Part shown: positions 1 through 10,386 of the stretch, piece after piece
Position numbering within the stretch: the first letter of the stretch is position 1
How the letters are laid out: every line of letters starts with the position of its first letter
Assembly (NCBI RefSeq): GCF_037477895.1
Contig: NZ_CP132744.1
Location: 1,984,001-2,048,000, forward strand
Reading direction: 5' to 3'
Length of the DNA stretch: 64,000 nt
Origin: Mycetohabitans endofungorum
GTDB taxonomy: Bacteria > Pseudomonadota > Gammaproteobacteria > Burkholderiales > Burkholderiaceae
Program-made: the position numbers and the translations under genes
The notes under the pieces: model-generated
What the model was told of the DNA's origin: nothing
Databases searched by the model: none
The model's input: the letters and a program-made list of their open reading frames with translations, nothing else

Positions 1-54
1 CGTGCCAATCCCATAGACGGCGCGGTGCACCATCGGCGCGGCCCCGGTGTTCAT
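1..54 (-). CDS. acpS: Holo-[acyl-carrier-protein] synthase, N-terminal fragment cut by window edge
   Basis: Only 18 codons are inside the window, reading leftwards. They end in AVYGIGT, the start of the highly conserved YGIGTDIV motif of AcpS, which transfers phosphopantetheine from CoA to apo-ACP. The first ATG (54-52) overlaps the pdxJ stop codon as ATGA, the usual translational coupling of the pdxJ-acpS pair. A second in-frame ATG, seven codons later, is closer to the usual family N-terminus and could be the true start. The identification rests on one short motif plus strongly conserved gene order. The target ACP is encoded at 12968-13207. Confidence 0.75.
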   Translation of the reverse strand, partial: MNTGAAPMVHRAVYGIGT

Positions 55-815
55 GCACGCGCGCCGACGCGCGACGCGACGATGATTGCCTTCATCTCCC
101 GCACGGCATTGTCCCATCCCGCAAAAATGGCATGCGCGACGATGGCATGGCCGATGTTCAGCTCGGCGATGCCCTCGAGCGCGGCAATGCGCTGTACGTT
201 GGTATAGTGCAGGCCGTGACCGGCATTGACTTTCAGGCCCAGCGACCGTCCCAGGTCGACACCCGCGGCAATCCGCTCGAATTCCTGTGACTGCCGGGCG
301 TCGTCATCCGCGTCGGCGTAGCGTCCGGTATGTAGCTCAATCACCGGCGCGCCGCTTTCGTGAGCCGCCCGGATCTGCTCCGGCTCGGCGTCGATGAACA
401 GCGATACGCGCGCGCCCGCATCGGCCAGTTGCCGACTCGCCGCCTTGACCGCGTCGAAGTGCGTGACCACGTCCAATCCGCCTTCGGTGGTCAGCTCGGC
501 GCGCTTTTCCGGTACCAGGCAAACGTCGTGTGGGCGTACGTCACAGGCGATGTCGAGCATTTCCTGCGTCACCGCGCACTCCAGGTTCATTCGGGTCTTG
601 AGCAACGGCCGCAACGCGCGCACGTCGGCGTCGACGATATGGCGGCGGTCCTCACGCAGATGCAGCGTGATCGCGTCGGCGCCGGCAGCCTCAGCTTGCA
701 GCGCCGCGCGCAGTGGGTCAGGATACGCCGTACCACGCACGTTGCGTAACGTGGCAACATGGTCGATGTTGACCCCCAGCTCGATGACAGGCATTGGCGA
801 CGAGAAGATGTTCAT
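51..815 (-). CDS. pdxJ: Pyridoxine 5'-phosphate synthase PdxJ
   Basis: A 254-residue TIM-barrel enzyme that condenses 1-deoxyxylulose 5-phosphate with aminoacetone phosphate in DXP-dependent vitamin B6 synthesis. The N-terminus has the family signature [14 protein letters not shown], followed by [14 protein letters not shown] and, near the C-terminus, [11 protein letters not shown], all phosphate or substrate-binding segments of PdxJ. Length matches the family. The start overlaps the end of recO by four bases, so translation is probably coupled. It is the penultimate gene of the lepA-to-acpS series. An internal ATG seven codons downstream (MPVIELGV) is a possible alternative start. Confidence 0.95.
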   Translation of the reverse strand: MNIFSSPMPVIELGVNIDHVATLRNVRGTAYPDPLRAALQAEAAGADAITLHLREDRRHIVDADVRALRPLLKTRMNLECAVTQEMLDIACDVRPHDVCLVPEKRAELTTEGGLDVVTHFDAVKAASRQLADAGARVSLFIDAEPEQIRAAHESGAPVIELHTGRYADADDDARQSQEFERIAAGVDLGRSLGLKVNAGHGLHYTNVQRIAALEGIAELNIGHAIVAHAIFAGWDNAVREMKAIIVASRVGARA

Positions 816-1723
816 AGGTTTTGCAAGTCGATCAAGATCTGGCGCGTCGCAAGCGGCGCGCCACCAAGATAAGTATTCAGCAAAAAACGCATCAGGGTCT
901 TGCTCTGCGCGACGGTCTGCGCACGCGAATAGTCGTCGCGCTCCATGTCGAGCAGCGTTTGCCCGGCAATGACCGGCCCGTGCAACGCATCCGCCTGAGC
1001 CCCGTCAAGCATTTCGACGTCGCATACGCCCCGCTCGGGGTCGAACACATACGAGCGTCCGGCCACAACATTCTGCCTCGTTACGGTCCGATCAAGCGAC
1101 ATGGCATAGCCGGTCTCACGCAGTAAGACGCGCTCGAACGAGCGCAATACCTGCACCGCCGGTTCGTCATGCGCGAGCCGCGTCAACGTCAACAAGTAAT
1201 GGTCGAACAACGCGGTATGCGAATCCTCCCGTGCACAGAACCTGACGAGCAATTCATTGACGTAAAAGCCACACAGCAGTGCATCGCCAGCGAGCGGACG
1301 CATTCCGCCGACCCATTCAGCCTTAGTCAGCGTCCGCATTTCGGACTTACCGGTCCATGACAGCGCGAGCGGCTGAAACGTCTGCAGCACGCCGCGCAGC
1401 GCCGAATGCGGCCGCTTTGCCCCCTTCGCGACGAGCGCGAGACGGCCGTGCGTGCGCGTGAACACGTCGATAATCAGGCTCGTCTCACGATACGGGTAGG
1501 CGTGCAACACGAAGCCCGGCTGCTCATCGATACGGGGGCTCGAGCGCGGCGCGGCGGCGCGGCGGCGGGTCGATGCAGCGTAATCTGGCGCGGACTGCGC
1601 TACATTGCCCGACGCATCCGACGCGCCCGGCGGCACGCCGTCGGGCACCCTTTCGGGTGCTGCGCCGGCGTCGGGTTGCCTGGCATGATCTGGATGACCC
1701 AGCCAGACGTCATTCGTACCCAT
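812..1723 (-). CDS. recO: DNA repair protein RecO
   Basis: Recombination mediator that helps RecR load RecA on SSB-coated gaps. The OB-fold part begins at about residue 68 ([14 protein letters not shown]), followed by [15 protein letters not shown] and [13 protein letters not shown], typical of RecO. About 65 residues precede it, rich in Pro, Ala and Arg; an N-terminal extension of this kind is usual in Burkholderia RecO, so the upstream ATG at 1723 was kept, but the exact start is unsure. The four-cysteine zinc site of some bacterial RecO proteins is not obvious, as in other Proteobacteria. The gene overlaps the end of era by 14 bases. Confidence 0.9.
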   Translation of the reverse strand: MGTNDVWLGHPDHARQPDAGAAPERVPDGVPPGASDASGNVAQSAPDYAASTRRRAAAPRSSPRIDEQPGFVLHAYPYRETSLIIDVFTRTHGRLALVAKGAKRPHSALRGVLQTFQPLALSWTGKSEMRTLTKAEWVGGMRPLAGDALLCGFYVNELLVRFCAREDSHTALFDHYLLTLTRLAHDEPAVQVLRSFERVLLRETGYAMSLDRTVTRQNVVAGRSYVFDPERGVCDVEMLDGAQADALHGPVIAGQTLLDMERDDYSRAQTVAQSKTLMRFLLNTYLGGAPLATRQILIDLQNL

Positions 1724-2612
1724 AGGCGCGCAATCCCGCCTCGTTGTCCGCCCAGCCGCTCTTGACCTTCACGAACGTCTCCAAATAAACCGGACCATCG
1801 AAGAGCTTTTCCATGTCGATGCGCGCCTCGGTGCTAATCTGCTTCAGCTTCGCGCCCTTCTGCCCAATGATCATCGCCTTGTGGTTGTCACGATCGACGA
1901 GAATCGTTGCGAAGACCCGCCGCAGGCGGCCTTCCTGCTCGAACTTATCGATCAGTACCGTACTCGTGTAGGGCAACTCGTCTCCGGTCCAGCGGAATAC
2001 TTTCTCCCGCAGGATCTCGGCCGCCAAGAATCGCTCGCTGCGGTCGGTCAGCTCGTCCTCGCCATAGATCGGCTCACCGAGCGGCAATGACGGCCGCAAG
2101 ATCTTCAACAACCGCGTGATGTCGTCCGGCTGCTTCGCGCTCATCGGTACGACGTCACGGAACGCGCGCAGCGCCGCTGTGCTTTTCAAAAATGGCAGCA
2201 ATGCGCTCTTGTCCGAAAGCTTGTCGACCTTATTGGCGATCAGCACCGTCGGCACCGACGGCGGGATCAACTCCAGCACTCGTTGATCGTCCGGCCCGTA
2301 ACGGCCTGCCTCGACCACGAACAGCACGACGTCCACCGAGGTCAACGTCGAGGTGACCGCGCGGTTCAGCGAACGGTTCAGCGCCGAGCCGTGCCGGGTT
2401 TGGAAGCCGGGCGTGTCGACAAAGATGAATTGTGCATCGCCCAACGTCCGGATACCGGTGATCCGGTGCCGCGTGGTTTGCGCCTTGCGTGACGTGATGC
2501 TGACCTTTTGCCCAACGAGAGCGTTCATCAGCGTCGACTTGCCGACATTGGGGCGCCCAACGATCGCGATCATGCCGCAACGGAAACCGGTTTGTTCAAG
2601 AGTCGAATTCAT
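1710..2612 (-). CDS. era: GTPase Era
   Basis: Essential GTPase that binds the 3' end of 16S rRNA during 30S assembly. The N-terminal G domain shows G1 GRPNVGKST, the switch segment [10 protein letters not shown]3 DTPG and G4 NKVD. The C-terminal KH domain includes [14 protein letters not shown] placed the start at the ATG preceding NSTLEQTGF (2612), which gives 300 residues, the normal family length; an in-frame ATG 23 codons upstream would add an unconserved leader. It lies 122 bases after rnc, in the classic rnc-era-recO order, pairing an rRNA-processing nuclease with an assembly GTPase. Confidence 0.96.
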   Translation of the reverse strand: MNSTLEQTGFRCGMIAIVGRPNVGKSTLMNALVGQKVSITSRKAQTTRHRITGIRTLGDAQFIFVDTPGFQTRHGSALNRSLNRAVTSTLTSVDVVLFVVEAGRYGPDDQRVLELIPPSVPTVLIANKVDKLSDKSALLPFLKSTAALRAFRDVVPMSAKQPDDITRLLKILRPSLPLGEPIYGEDELTDRSERFLAAEILREKVFRWTGDELPYTSTVLIDKFEQEGRLRRVFATILVDRDNHKAMIIGQKGAKLKQISTEARIDMEKLFDGPVYLETFVKVKSGWADNEAGLRAYGYE

Positions 2613-2734
2613 GGCAAGCGGACCTGCAGAAAATACCGCTGACGTGGGCGCGTAGCGCCCGACCTCGGCTGTCGGGTTCAAAGAGTAAAGCGCGGCAGGT
2701 CATGCTGCGACAGGCCACCTTGGCACGGTCACGG

Positions 2735-3892
2735 TCACGCGCCGGCATCGGCCTTGCGCGGCGTCGAATGAAGCGCCGTATCGCGGGGCTCATCGAGCGC
2801 CTTTCCGGGCCCGGCCGGCACATCAGCAACCACGGTGGCGGTGGCAATCGCTGCCGCCGCCTTGGCCAATGGCGCATCGGACGCTGCAGCCCCCTTGTCG
2901 GCCTGACGTGGCGCCCGCTCGACCGAATGATCAGCATGCGCGGCACGCATCATCGCGACGGCGCTCGGCACACCATTTGACGACGGCGCGCTGCTCACGC
3001 GCTCATGGTGATTGCCCCCCCGCTCCATCGGCTGCATCGCCCGCTCGGCGGGATGCGCGGCGCGCTCGGCGCGGCCCAGCTGCTCGGCCTTGCGGTCCGA
3101 CTTGAGGCGTAAATCGAGCGCGCCCTGCACTCCGGTGCCATGCGACGGTGCGCCCTCAGATTCGCGCTTGGCGGCGCGTGCCGCGCTCTTCGATCGCTTC
3201 GGCTTGCCGAGCAACTGCGGCGCCACCGCCATCACTTCTTCAAGCGCCTTTTTTGCGGCAGCCTGCTCGGCCGCGCGCCGACTGGCACCGGTGCCAAACA
3301 CCTTGACCTCGAGCTTCGGCACCGTGCACTCGACCTCGAACTGCTGATTGTGGGCGGCGCCCGTGGTCGCAATCACCGCGTAGCTCGGCAATGCGATCTT
3401 GTGGCCCTGCAAATACTCCTGCAACAGCGTCTTGGCATCCTTGCCCAGCGTGCGAGGATCGATATGATCCAAAATGGGGACATAAAGTCGTTTGATCACC
3501 GTTTGCGCCGCGTCGAATCCCCCATCCAGGAAGATCGCACCGAGCACTGCCTCAAACGTGTCAGCCAGGATCGACGGCCGTCGGAAGCCGCCGCTGCGCA
3601 ATTCCCCCTCGCCGAGCCGCAACGCCTCTGCAATATTCAGCGCCTGGGCAATTTCGTATAGCGACTGTTGCTTGACCAAGTTTGCCCGCACGCGGGATAG
3701 GTCGCCTTCATCGAGTTTGCCAAAACGTTGGAACAAAAGGGCCGCCACCACGCAGTTGAGGACCGAATCGCCAAGGAATTCGAGCCGCTCGTTATGCGTG
3801 GCACTGTGGCTGCGGTGGGTCATCGCCTGCCGCAACAATTCCGCATTGCGAAATTCGTAGTGCAGCCGGCTTTCCAGCGGTGACAAAGACAT
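2735..3892 (-). CDS. rnc: Ribonuclease III with long C-terminal tail
   Basis: Double-strand-specific endoribonuclease that processes rRNA precursors and structured mRNAs. The RNase III domain carries the signature [12 protein letters not shown], and a second acidic metal-binding segment is in [17 protein letters not shown] double-stranded RNA-binding domain follows ([12 protein letters not shown] to [13 protein letters not shown]). Beyond about residue 235 there is a tail of roughly 150 residues rich in Arg, Ala, His and Glu with no recognised fold, absent from E. coli RNase III but present in Burkholderia. The start [10 protein letters not shown] at 3892 was chosen from homology; an ATG at 3946 overlapping the lepB stop would add 18 residues encoded through a hairpin. 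Confidence 0.93.
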   Translation of the reverse strand: MSLSPLESRLHYEFRNAELLRQAMTHRSHSATHNERLEFLGDSVLNCVVAALLFQRFGKLDEGDLSRVRANLVKQQSLYEIAQALNIAEALRLGEGELRSGGFRRPSILADTFEAVLGAIFLDGGFDAAQTVIKRLYVPILDHIDPRTLGKDAKTLLQEYLQGHKIALPSYAVIATTGAAHNQQFEVECTVPKLEVKVFGTGASRRAAEQAAAKKALEEVMAVAPQLLGKPKRSKSAARAAKRESEGAPSHGTGVQGALDLRLKSDRKAEQLGRAERAAHPAERAMQPMERGGNHHERVSSAPSSNGVPSAVAMMRAAHADHSVERAPRQADKGAAASDAPLAKAAAAIATATVVADVPAGPGKALDEPRDTALHSTPRKADAGA

Positions 3893-3917
3893 GGATAGAA
3901 GTATAACGCGTGCCGCA

Positions 3918-3941
3918 GCCTGAGCCGAGCAACGCTCAGGC
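3918..3941 (-). promoter_or_regulatory. Perfect 8-bp hairpin between lepB and rnc
   Basis: An exact inverted repeat (arms 3918-3925 and 3934-3941, 8-base loop) lies in the 50-base gap between the lepB stop and the rnc start. No T-run follows, so it is not an ordinary terminator. In E. coli the rnc mRNA leader is cut by RNase III itself for autoregulation, so this could be an RNA processing site; its stem is shorter than a typical RNase III target. The function is inference. Confidence 0.5.
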
Positions 3942-3942
3942 G

Positions 3943-4854
3943 TCATTCGAACGAGCCGATCCGCTTCAGGTTCGAGAAATTCAGCCAGATGAAGAACGCA
4001 CGGCCGACCAGGTTGCGGTCAGACACAAAGCCCCAGTAGCGGCTGTCGGCACTATTGTCCCGGTTGTCGCCCATCACGAAATAGTGGCCCGGCGGCACCT
4101 TGCAAATCACACCGCGGTCGTTGTAGTGGCAATTGTCGCGATAGGGATAATCGTCTGCGCCAATCACGAACGGTGGCACGGCCGGATCATTGAGCAACGC
4201 ATGGCGCTTGCCCCCGAGCGTCTCGCTGTACTGCTTGACGTATTTGGCTGGCTGCCCCATCGACAGCCGGTCCTCATCCAGATAATCCGACAGCGGCGTT
4301 TTAAGCACCACCTCGCCATTGATCATCAGGCGCTTGTCCTGGTACGCGACCACGTCGCCCGGCACGCCGACAACGCGCTTGATGTAATCGACCGACTCGT
4401 CCTTCGGATAGCGGAATACAATGACGTCGCCGCGCTGTGGGTCTCGATTCGAGATGATCTTCTTATCGATGATCGGCAAGCGGATCCCGTAATCGTACTT
4501 GTTAACCAGGATGAAGTCGCCGACAAGCAGCGTGGGCACCATCGAGCCGGACGGAATCTTGAACGGCTCGACGATGAATGAACGCAGCACGAAGACTAGC
4601 AGGATCACCGGAAAGAAGCTCGCCGAATACTCGAGCCACCACGGCTGGCGCAGCCGTTCTTCGCGCAGCCTTGCCCGTGTGCGGGCGGCATTTTCGTCGC
4701 GAAAGCGCTCATCCATGCGCTGTTGCTGCTGATCGAACGCGTGCGCGGCGGCATCCGCGGCCCGCCGGCGCTGAGGAAGAAAAACCAGCTTGTCCGCTAC
4801 CCATGCAATGCCGGTCAACACGACCAGGATAAAGAGGATCAGCGCAAAATTCAT
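3943..4854 (-). CDS. lepB: Signal peptidase I
   Basis: Inner-membrane protease that removes signal peptides from Sec and Tat substrates in the periplasm. Residues about 3-22 and 77-95 are hydrophobic and fit the two N-terminal membrane anchors, separated by an Arg/Gln-rich cytoplasmic loop. The catalytic serine is S104 in PSGSMVPTL and the general-base lysine is K159 in [12 protein letters not shown]. The later family box [16 protein letters not shown] is intact. At 303 residues it matches the family. It follows lepA by 18 bases and is probably on the same transcript, the usual lepA-lepB arrangement. Confidence 0.97.
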   Translation of the reverse strand: MNFALILFILVVLTGIAWVADKLVFLPQRRRAADAAAHAFDQQQQRMDERFRDENAARTRARLREERLRQPWWLEYSASFFPVILLVFVLRSFIVEPFKIPSGSMVPTLLVGDFILVNKYDYGIRLPIIDKKIISNRDPQRGDVIVFRYPKDESVDYIKRVVGVPGDVVAYQDKRLMINGEVVLKTPLSDYLDEDRLSMGQPAKYVKQYSETLGGKRHALLNDPAVPPFVIGADDYPYRDNCHYNDRGVICKVPPGHYFVMGDNRDNSADSRYWGFVSDRNLVGRAFFIWLNFSNLKRIGSFE

Positions 4855-4872
4855 GGAGATTCCGTTTTTCGG

Positions 4873-6666
4873 TTATTTGTCTTCGACTTTGAGAATAGCG
4901 AGAAATGCCTCTTGAGGAATCTCGACGCTGCCGACCTGCTTCATCCGCTTCTTGCCTTCTTTTTGCTTTTCGAGCAGTTTCTTCTTGCGCGTGATGTCGC
5001 CACCATAGCATTTAGCCAGCACGTTCTTGCGCAGCGCCTTAATGTTCTCGCGCGCAATGATGTGCGCGCCGACGGCCGCCTGGATCGCAACATCGTACAT
5101 CTGCCGGGGGATGATTTCGCGCATCTTCGCGGCTACCTCGCGACCGCGATACTGCGACTGCGATCGATGCACAATCACCGACAGTGCATCGACTTTGTCG
5201 CCGTTGATCAGCATATCGACCTTGACCACATCCGATGCCCGATATTCCTTGAACTCATAGTCCATCGACGCGTAGCCGCGCGATACGGACTTGAGCCGAT
5301 CGAAGAAGTCCAGCACGATCTCAGCCATCGGTATCTCATAGGTGAGTTGCACCTGGCGACCGTGGTAGGTCATGTTGACCTGATTGCCGCGCTTGCTCGT
5401 GCATAGCGTGATCACCGCGCCGACATAGTCCTGTGGCATATACAGGTTCACCGTCACGATCGGCTCACGGATCTCGGCGATCTTGGATGGCTCAGGCATC
5501 TTCGCCGGGTTCTCGACCATCACCATCGAGCCGTCCTGCATCAGCACCTGGTACACGACGGTCGGCGCCGTCGTGATCAAATCCATGTTGAATTCGCGCT
5601 CGAGCCGCTCCTGCACGATTTCCATGTGCAGCAAGCCTAGGAAGCCACAGCGAAAGCCGAAGCCCAGCGCCTGCGAGACCTCGGGTTCGTATTGCAGCGA
5701 CGCATCGTTGAGCTTGAGTTTCTCAAGCGACTCGCGCAACGCATCGTACTGGTTGGCCTCGACCGGATATAGCCCGGCGAACACCTGCGGCTTGACTTCC
5801 TTGAAGCCCGGCAACGGTTCAGCCGCCGGCTTTGCCGAATGGGTGATCGTGTCGCCAACCTTCGCGGCCGTCAATTCCTTGATGCCCGCGATCACGAACC
5901 CGACTTCGCCCGCGCACAAGACGTCACGGTTTTGCGACTTCGGTGTGAACACGCCCACGTGCTCGACCGGATGCTGCGCACCGGTCGCCATCATCCTGAT
6001 CTTGTCTTTCGGGCGCAACGCGCCATTGATGATGCGCACCAGCATCACGACGCCGACGTAATTGTCGAACCACGAGTCGATGACCAGCGCCTGCAGCGGC
6101 GCCTGCGCGTCGCCGCGGGGCGGCGGCACCTTGGCGATCAGCGCCTCGAGCACGTCCTGCACGCCCAGACCCGTCTTCGCGCTGCATTGCACTGCGTCCG
6201 TGGCGTCAATGCCGATCACATCTTCGATTTCGGCCATCGCGTTGTCCGGGTTCGCCGCGGGCAAATCGATCTTGTTGAGCACCGGCACGACCTCGACACC
6301 CAACTCGATCGCGGTATAGCAGTTTGCGACGGTCTGCGCTTCGACCCCCTGGCTCGCATCGACGACCAGCAGTGCACCCTCGCAGGCGGATAACGAACGG
6401 CTCACCTCATAGGAAAAGTCGACGTGGCCCGGTGTGTCGATCAGGTTCAAGTTATAAACACGACCATCCCGCGCCCGGTACGTCAACGCGGCGGTCTGCG
6501 CCTTGATCGTGATGCCGCGCTCGCGCTCCAAATCCATCGAGTCGAGCACTTGCGCTTCCATTTCGCGGTCCGACAGGCCACCGCACAGCTGGATAATGCG
6601 GTCAGCAAGCGTCGATTTACCGTGATCGATGTGCGCGATGATCGAAAAATTACGAATATGATCCAT
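4873..6666 (-). CDS. lepA: Elongation factor 4 (ribosomal back-translocase)
   Basis: Translational GTPase that acts on stalled or mis-translocated ribosomes. The 597-residue protein starts with [19 protein letters not shown] (P-loop), then DTPGHVDF and NKIDLP in the G domain, and ends in the LepA-specific C-terminal domain with [19 protein letters not shown]. Domain order and length are those of LepA rather than EF-G. It opens the lepA-lepB-rnc-era-recO-pdxJ-acpS series; the 99 bases between it and the upstream thioredoxin-fold gene are the likeliest place for a promoter, but I see no convincing -35/-10 pair there. Confidence 0.97.
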   Translation of the reverse strand: MDHIRNFSIIAHIDHGKSTLADRIIQLCGGLSDREMEAQVLDSMDLERERGITIKAQTAALTYRARDGRVYNLNLIDTPGHVDFSYEVSRSLSACEGALLVVDASQGVEAQTVANCYTAIELGVEVVPVLNKIDLPAANPDNAMAEIEDVIGIDATDAVQCSAKTGLGVQDVLEALIAKVPPPRGDAQAPLQALVIDSWFDNYVGVVMLVRIINGALRPKDKIRMMATGAQHPVEHVGVFTPKSQNRDVLCAGEVGFVIAGIKELTAAKVGDTITHSAKPAAEPLPGFKEVKPQVFAGLYPVEANQYDALRESLEKLKLNDASLQYEPEVSQALGFGFRCGFLGLLHMEIVQERLEREFNMDLITTAPTVVYQVLMQDGSMVMVENPAKMPEPSKIAEIREPIVTVNLYMPQDYVGAVITLCTSKRGNQVNMTYHGRQVQLTYEIPMAEIVLDFFDRLKSVSRGYASMDYEFKEYRASDVVKVDMLINGDKVDALSVIVHRSQSQYRGREVAAKMREIIPRQMYDVAIQAAVGAHIIARENIKALRKNVLAKCYGGDITRKKKLLEKQKEGKKRMKQVGSVEIPQEAFLAILKVEDK

Positions 6667-6765
6667 TCAATGTCGATCAAGCGAAAAAGGCGCGCTCGGA
6701 CAAAAGCGGAGCACGCCTTGCGATAAAGTCAAGAATCCGCGCATTTTAGCGGAAAACGCATCCGA

Positions 6766-7062
6766 TCAGGCTGGACCCGCGGGCCATCGCCCCGCATCGA
6801 AGCTCGCCAGCGCCCGCGCGACGCGCACAGGGTCGAGCCGGTGACGGCACAACTCGACGCCGTCTAACAGCAGCACGGGTACTGCCTCGTCATACTGCGC
6901 TTGTAGCACCGGATCCGCGTCGATGTCGACCACCTCGACGGCGATGCCGCTCGTGCTGGGCCACATCGCATCGAGCTGCGCCCGCATGTCGTCGCACAGA
7001 TGACACCATGCGCGGCCGTACAGCGTCAGGCGGGGCAGGCGGTGCAAGCCGTGCGCCATCAT
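6766..7062 (-). CDS. Glutaredoxin-like thioredoxin-fold protein (DUF836 type)
   Basis: A 98-residue protein with the start of a thioredoxin fold, LTLYGRAWCHLCDDM, whose CxxC (WCHLC) is the likely redox-active pair. The later EAVPVLLLDG contains the cis-proline of glutaredoxins. Proteins of this type occur between mucD and lepA in Burkholderia, but their substrates are not established. It starts 17 bases after the mucD stop on the same strand, so it may be the last gene of the sigma-E operon. Assignment to the fold is firm; any specific function is not. Confidence 0.85.
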   Translation of the reverse strand: MMAHGLHRLPRLTLYGRAWCHLCDDMRAQLDAMWPSTSGIAVEVVDIDADPVLQAQYDEAVPVLLLDGVELCRHRLDPVRVARALASFDAGRWPAGPA

Positions 7063-7078
7063 CGAGCGTCAGCCCGCA

Positions 7079-8575
7079 TTACTTCTGCGCCGGCGTAGGC
7101 CGCGGCCTGACCGGGACGAACTGCGTGTTATCACCGCGGCGCACCAGCAACGCCGCGGCCTTTTGCGGATCGAGTTGCTGCACGAGCGACTCGAATTGTT
7201 TCGTATTCGAGACGTCAGTATCGCCGATTCGCAAGATGATGTCGCCCCGCTGCAACCCTGCGCGGGCCGCTGGACCGTGCACGCCATCGACCTGCACGCC
7301 GCCTTTCAGATTCATCGATTTAAGCTGCTCCGGCGACAGGTCGCTAACCGCCAGCCCAAGCTGGTTCGATGCACGCTCGCGCGGCGGCGCGCGGCGGCTA
7401 GTTTGCGCCTTCGCCGTCTTGTCCGGCTGCATCTCGGCCACGACGACCGACAAATCCTTCGTTTGGCCCTTGCGCCAGATCGTCAGCGTCGCCTGGGTAC
7501 CGGGCTTGGTTTCGCCCACCATCCGCGGCAGGTCTGTCGCCGTGTCCACATTGCGTCCATTGAACTTCAGGATGATGTCCCCCGGCTGCACGCCGGCCTT
7601 GTCGGCCGGGCCGTCCGCCTCGACGCTGGACACCAGCGCGCCTTGCGCCTTAGGCAGACCCAGCGAGTCCGACACGTCCTTGGTCACTTCGCCGATCGCC
7701 ACCGCGATCCGGCCCCGCACAACCCGCCCGTTGACCTTGAGTTGGTCTGCGACGCGCATTGCCTCGTCGATCGGGATGGCAAACGAGATCCCCATAAAAC
7801 CGCCGGTACGGCTATAGATTTGCGAGTTAATGCCAATGACCTCGCCCTGCATGTTGATTAACGGCCCGCCCGAATTGCCGGGATTGACTGCGACGTCGGT
7901 TTGGATGAACGGCAAATAGTCGCCGGTATCACGCCCCTTCGCGCTGACGATGCCGGCCGTGACCGTGTTGTCCAGCCCGAAGGGGGAACCGATCGCCACG
8001 ACCCATTCCCCGACCCGGACCTTGTTCGAATCGCCGATCGTCACTGTCGGCAGACTCGCCGCATTGATCTTCACGAGCGCCACGTCGGTGCGCTCGTCCA
8101 CGCCGATCAACTTTGCCTTGAATTCGCGTTTGTCGGTCAGCGTCACATAAATCGTGTCCGCGTCATCCACCACATGCGCATTGGTCATCACATAGCCGTC
8201 GGCCGACAGGATAAAGCCAGAGCCCACGCCGCTGCTCTGCTCCGAGTCCGACGGATCTGAATCGCCGCCCCCGCCCCCTCCGCGCGGCGGGTTCGGCTTG
8301 CCTGGCTGCTGTGGCAACGGAATACCGAAGAAGCGCCGGAAGAACTCGGACATGTCGCCGTCATCCAGCCCGGGGGGCAAGCCCGTCGCGCCCTGTTGCT
8401 GCGCATGCGTCGCCGTGCGGATATTGACGACCGCTGGGCCGACCTTGTCGACCAGGTCCGTGAAATCGGGCAGGTTGGCGGCGGCTGGCGCCGCGGCTGC
8501 GCACGGGGACACCAACGGGATACAGATGGCCATGGCGGCCGCGAGCAGGAATCTGCGCACCGGATGGATACTCAT
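7079..8575 (-). CDS. mucD: Periplasmic serine protease of the DegP/MucD (HtrA) family
   Basis: Protein quality-control protease and chaperone of the periplasm. Residues 1 to about 28 form a Sec signal peptide. The trypsin-like domain shows the complete triad: H134 in MTNAHVVDDAD, D164 in ERTDVALVKI and S235 in NPGNSGGPLI. Two PDZ domains follow (around GALVSSVEADGPADKAGV and VDGVHGPAARAGLQRGD). A glycine-rich linker lies near residues 98-104, in the loop before the protease core. It sits directly downstream of rpoE-rseA-rseB, as mucD does after algU-mucA-mucB in Pseudomonas, so control by sigma-E is expected, although I could not identify a sigma-E promoter. Confidence 0.95.
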   Translation of the reverse strand: MSIHPVRRFLLAAAMAICIPLVSPCAAAAPAAANLPDFTDLVDKVGPAVVNIRTATHAQQQGATGLPPGLDDGDMSEFFRRFFGIPLPQQPGKPNPPRGGGGGGDSDPSDSEQSSGVGSGFILSADGYVMTNAHVVDDADTIYVTLTDKREFKAKLIGVDERTDVALVKINAASLPTVTIGDSNKVRVGEWVVAIGSPFGLDNTVTAGIVSAKGRDTGDYLPFIQTDVAVNPGNSGGPLINMQGEVIGINSQIYSRTGGFMGISFAIPIDEAMRVADQLKVNGRVVRGRIAVAIGEVTKDVSDSLGLPKAQGALVSSVEADGPADKAGVQPGDIILKFNGRNVDTATDLPRMVGETKPGTQATLTIWRKGQTKDLSVVVAEMQPDKTAKAQTSRRAPPRERASNQLGLAVSDLSPEQLKSMNLKGGVQVDGVHGPAARAGLQRGDIILRIGDTDVSNTKQFESLVQQLDPQKAAALLVRRGDNTQFVPVRPRPTPAQK

Positions 8576-8606
8576 ATTGTCGATAAAAAGAAAGAGACCG
8601 CGCGAA

Positions 8607-9653
8607 CTATCGAGGAGCCTTATATTCTATGGCAGAAGTGAACTGTTGCAGCGTCGTCATCGGTACTTCGCCCAACGCGGTGATCCAATAATCACCATGA
8701 CGCTTGACCAGGATGTGCGTGGCTCCGCTCGCACCCGAGCCTTCCTTGCGGGAATTGCGCTCGAATGGCTCAACGAAAATCGAGATCGCACAAAGCCCAT
8801 CAGAAAACACCGCCTGATCCACGGCAATGGGCGACGACGACGGATCGCGCGCAGCCATCGGCCGGCGCAGTTCCCGTACCTTGCGAAACCCGGGAATCTG
8901 ATTCGGCAGTTGCCAGCCCGCTGCTTCCATGTTGACCGGCTCCACCGGGGGGCGCACGCAACCGGATGCGTTGCGCACGGCCTGGGCAATCGCGTTGCGG
9001 TCCGCCGTCACGCCGAGCCGGACCTGTGAAAAGGCAACCTGCTCGAGCACCTGCCCGTCGCTGTCCAGCGTCTGCTCGCGCAACAGCAGGCCGGTCTTCT
9101 GGTCGGCCCATAACTTGTACGTGTAGCGCAGCGCGTCCTTCGGACGCAATTCGATCACGGTCGCGTCAAGTCCGGCGACACGATCGGCCCCCAGCAGCTG
9201 CGGATCGTAGACACTCAATACGCGGTCGCTGCTCGCAGACAATAGCGCGGGGAACGAATCCTTGCTCTGCCGATGCTCGAACACGCACAGCTTGCGCTCG
9301 GGCACGAACGTGTAGACCTCGTCGTTGTGCCGCAGCATCCGGCGCGGCTTGCCGTCCAAGCTTTCCAGCCTTTCATATTCGCCGTCACCATGATCCGCGA
9401 AATGCACGATGCTGGATGACTGCACCGCCGAACCGCGCTGGTAGACGAAAATCCCTTCGTAGCTCTGCTGCTGTGCTGCCTGGTGGATCCGATTCAGCCA
9501 AGTGGCCGCCTGGCGCCGTGCGACGAGAGAGTCGTCGGTGCGCGACTGAACGTGGACGGCCGCGCAGACCAGCGAAATGAATACGGCTGCGACGAACATC
9601 GTTCCCCGCAGCCGCCCCCGTGCGTCGATTGTTTTTGACCGCTGAAGCTGCAT
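8607..9653 (-). CDS. rseB: Sigma-E regulatory protein RseB/MucB
   Basis: Periplasmic protein that binds the anti-sigma factor RseA, shields it from proteolysis and senses misfolded envelope material. The N-terminus is basic followed by a hydrophobic stretch (MFVAAVFISLVCAAVHV), consistent with a signal peptide. Recognisable family segments are QSYEGIFVYQRG, the SSIVHFADHGDGEYERLESLDG strand-turn region and LRYTYKLWADQKTGLLLREQ. I chose the ATG at 9653, five bases after the rseA stop with an AGGG upstream; a GTG at 9686 inside rseA is the alternative. Its position between rseA and mucD supports the role. Confidence 0.9.
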   Translation of the reverse strand: MQLQRSKTIDARGRLRGTMFVAAVFISLVCAAVHVQSRTDDSLVARRQAATWLNRIHQAAQQQSYEGIFVYQRGSAVQSSSIVHFADHGDGEYERLESLDGKPRRMLRHNDEVYTFVPERKLCVFEHRQSKDSFPALLSASSDRVLSVYDPQLLGADRVAGLDATVIELRPKDALRYTYKLWADQKTGLLLREQTLDSDGQVLEQVAFSQVRLGVTADRNAIAQAVRNASGCVRPPVEPVNMEAAGWQLPNQIPGFRKVRELRRPMAARDPSSSPIAVDQAVFSDGLCAISIFVEPFERNSRKEGSGASGATHILVKRHGDYWITALGEVPMTTLQQFTSAIEYKAPR

Positions 9654-9657
9654 CAGT

Positions 9658-10332
9658 TTATTGGCCCTCGGAAACCGCGGCGGCACGGATCAAAGGTGTG
9701 GCGGATTGGACCATCGGCTGCTGCGCGAACTGCTGGTGCGCGGCCAGATATTGATCTAGATCCGCATCGCGAACAATGCTCGCATCCTGGATGCCCTGCG
9801 GCACGCTGCCATCCACCGGCGTGGACGCCAATGCGACGCGCTGCATTGCATCCGAACCCGGCTCGCTGACCAAAGCAACTTGTGCCGTTGTGCCTGCACT
9901 GCCAAGGCCCTGCAGTTGCGGCACGACCACCCAACTCAGCGTCGCGGCGGCAGCGGCCACCGCGAACACTGGCAACACGCGGCGTCGTAACGCCAGCGTG
10001 CGCCGCATGTTGGTCCGCCATGCCGACGGCGCCAACACGTGCGGCTCATTGGCCAGTCGCGCAGAAAACCGGGCAACGAACGCTGCGCTCTTCACGGCAT
10101 CCTCGGCTAACTCGTCGGAGCGTAGTGCATCACCAATCAGATGATAGTCGATCCACAGGGCCCGCCCGTCGGCATCCAGCGTCGACAGGAACTCGGCCAG
10201 CTTATGCGACACGCGCGCGCGCGCCGCGCGCCCGCCGCTTTCTAGCGATTCACCATCCAGCGCGGCGGAAATACGCTCGGCAACCGAAATGTGACTCGCC
10301 GACTCGTTCATTTGCAATGGAACGGACCCCAT
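9658..10332 (-). CDS. rseA: Anti-sigma-E factor RseA/MucA
   Basis: Membrane protein expected to hold RpoE inactive at the inner membrane. The cytoplasmic part has the RseA pattern with ISAALDGES near the N-terminus and LWIDYHLIGDALRS, the segment that contacts sigma in this family. One membrane segment follows (VLPVFAVAAAAATLSWVVV), then a periplasmic tail for RseB contact. The start at 10332 was selected because GGGGAG lies six bases upstream; ATGs at 10344 and 10311 are alternatives. It follows rpoE directly. Sequence conservation is modest, so the call leans partly on gene order. Confidence 0.88.
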   Translation of the reverse strand: MGSVPLQMNESASHISVAERISAALDGESLESGGRAARARVSHKLAEFLSTLDADGRALWIDYHLIGDALRSDELAEDAVKSAAFVARFSARLANEPHVLAPSAWRTNMRRTLALRRRVLPVFAVAAAAATLSWVVVPQLQGLGSAGTTAQVALVSEPGSDAMQRVALASTPVDGSVPQGIQDASIVRDADLDQYLAAHQQFAQQPMVQSATPLIRAAAVSEGQ

Positions 10333-10386
10333 GATGCTCCCCATCTGACTGACAACCCCGTAGACTCCCCCGCTCGACCCTTACCG

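Noticed and set aside
3918..3941. Rho-independent terminator between lepB and rnc
   Set aside because: The stem lacks a T-run and lies within a conserved operon, so termination is unlikely.
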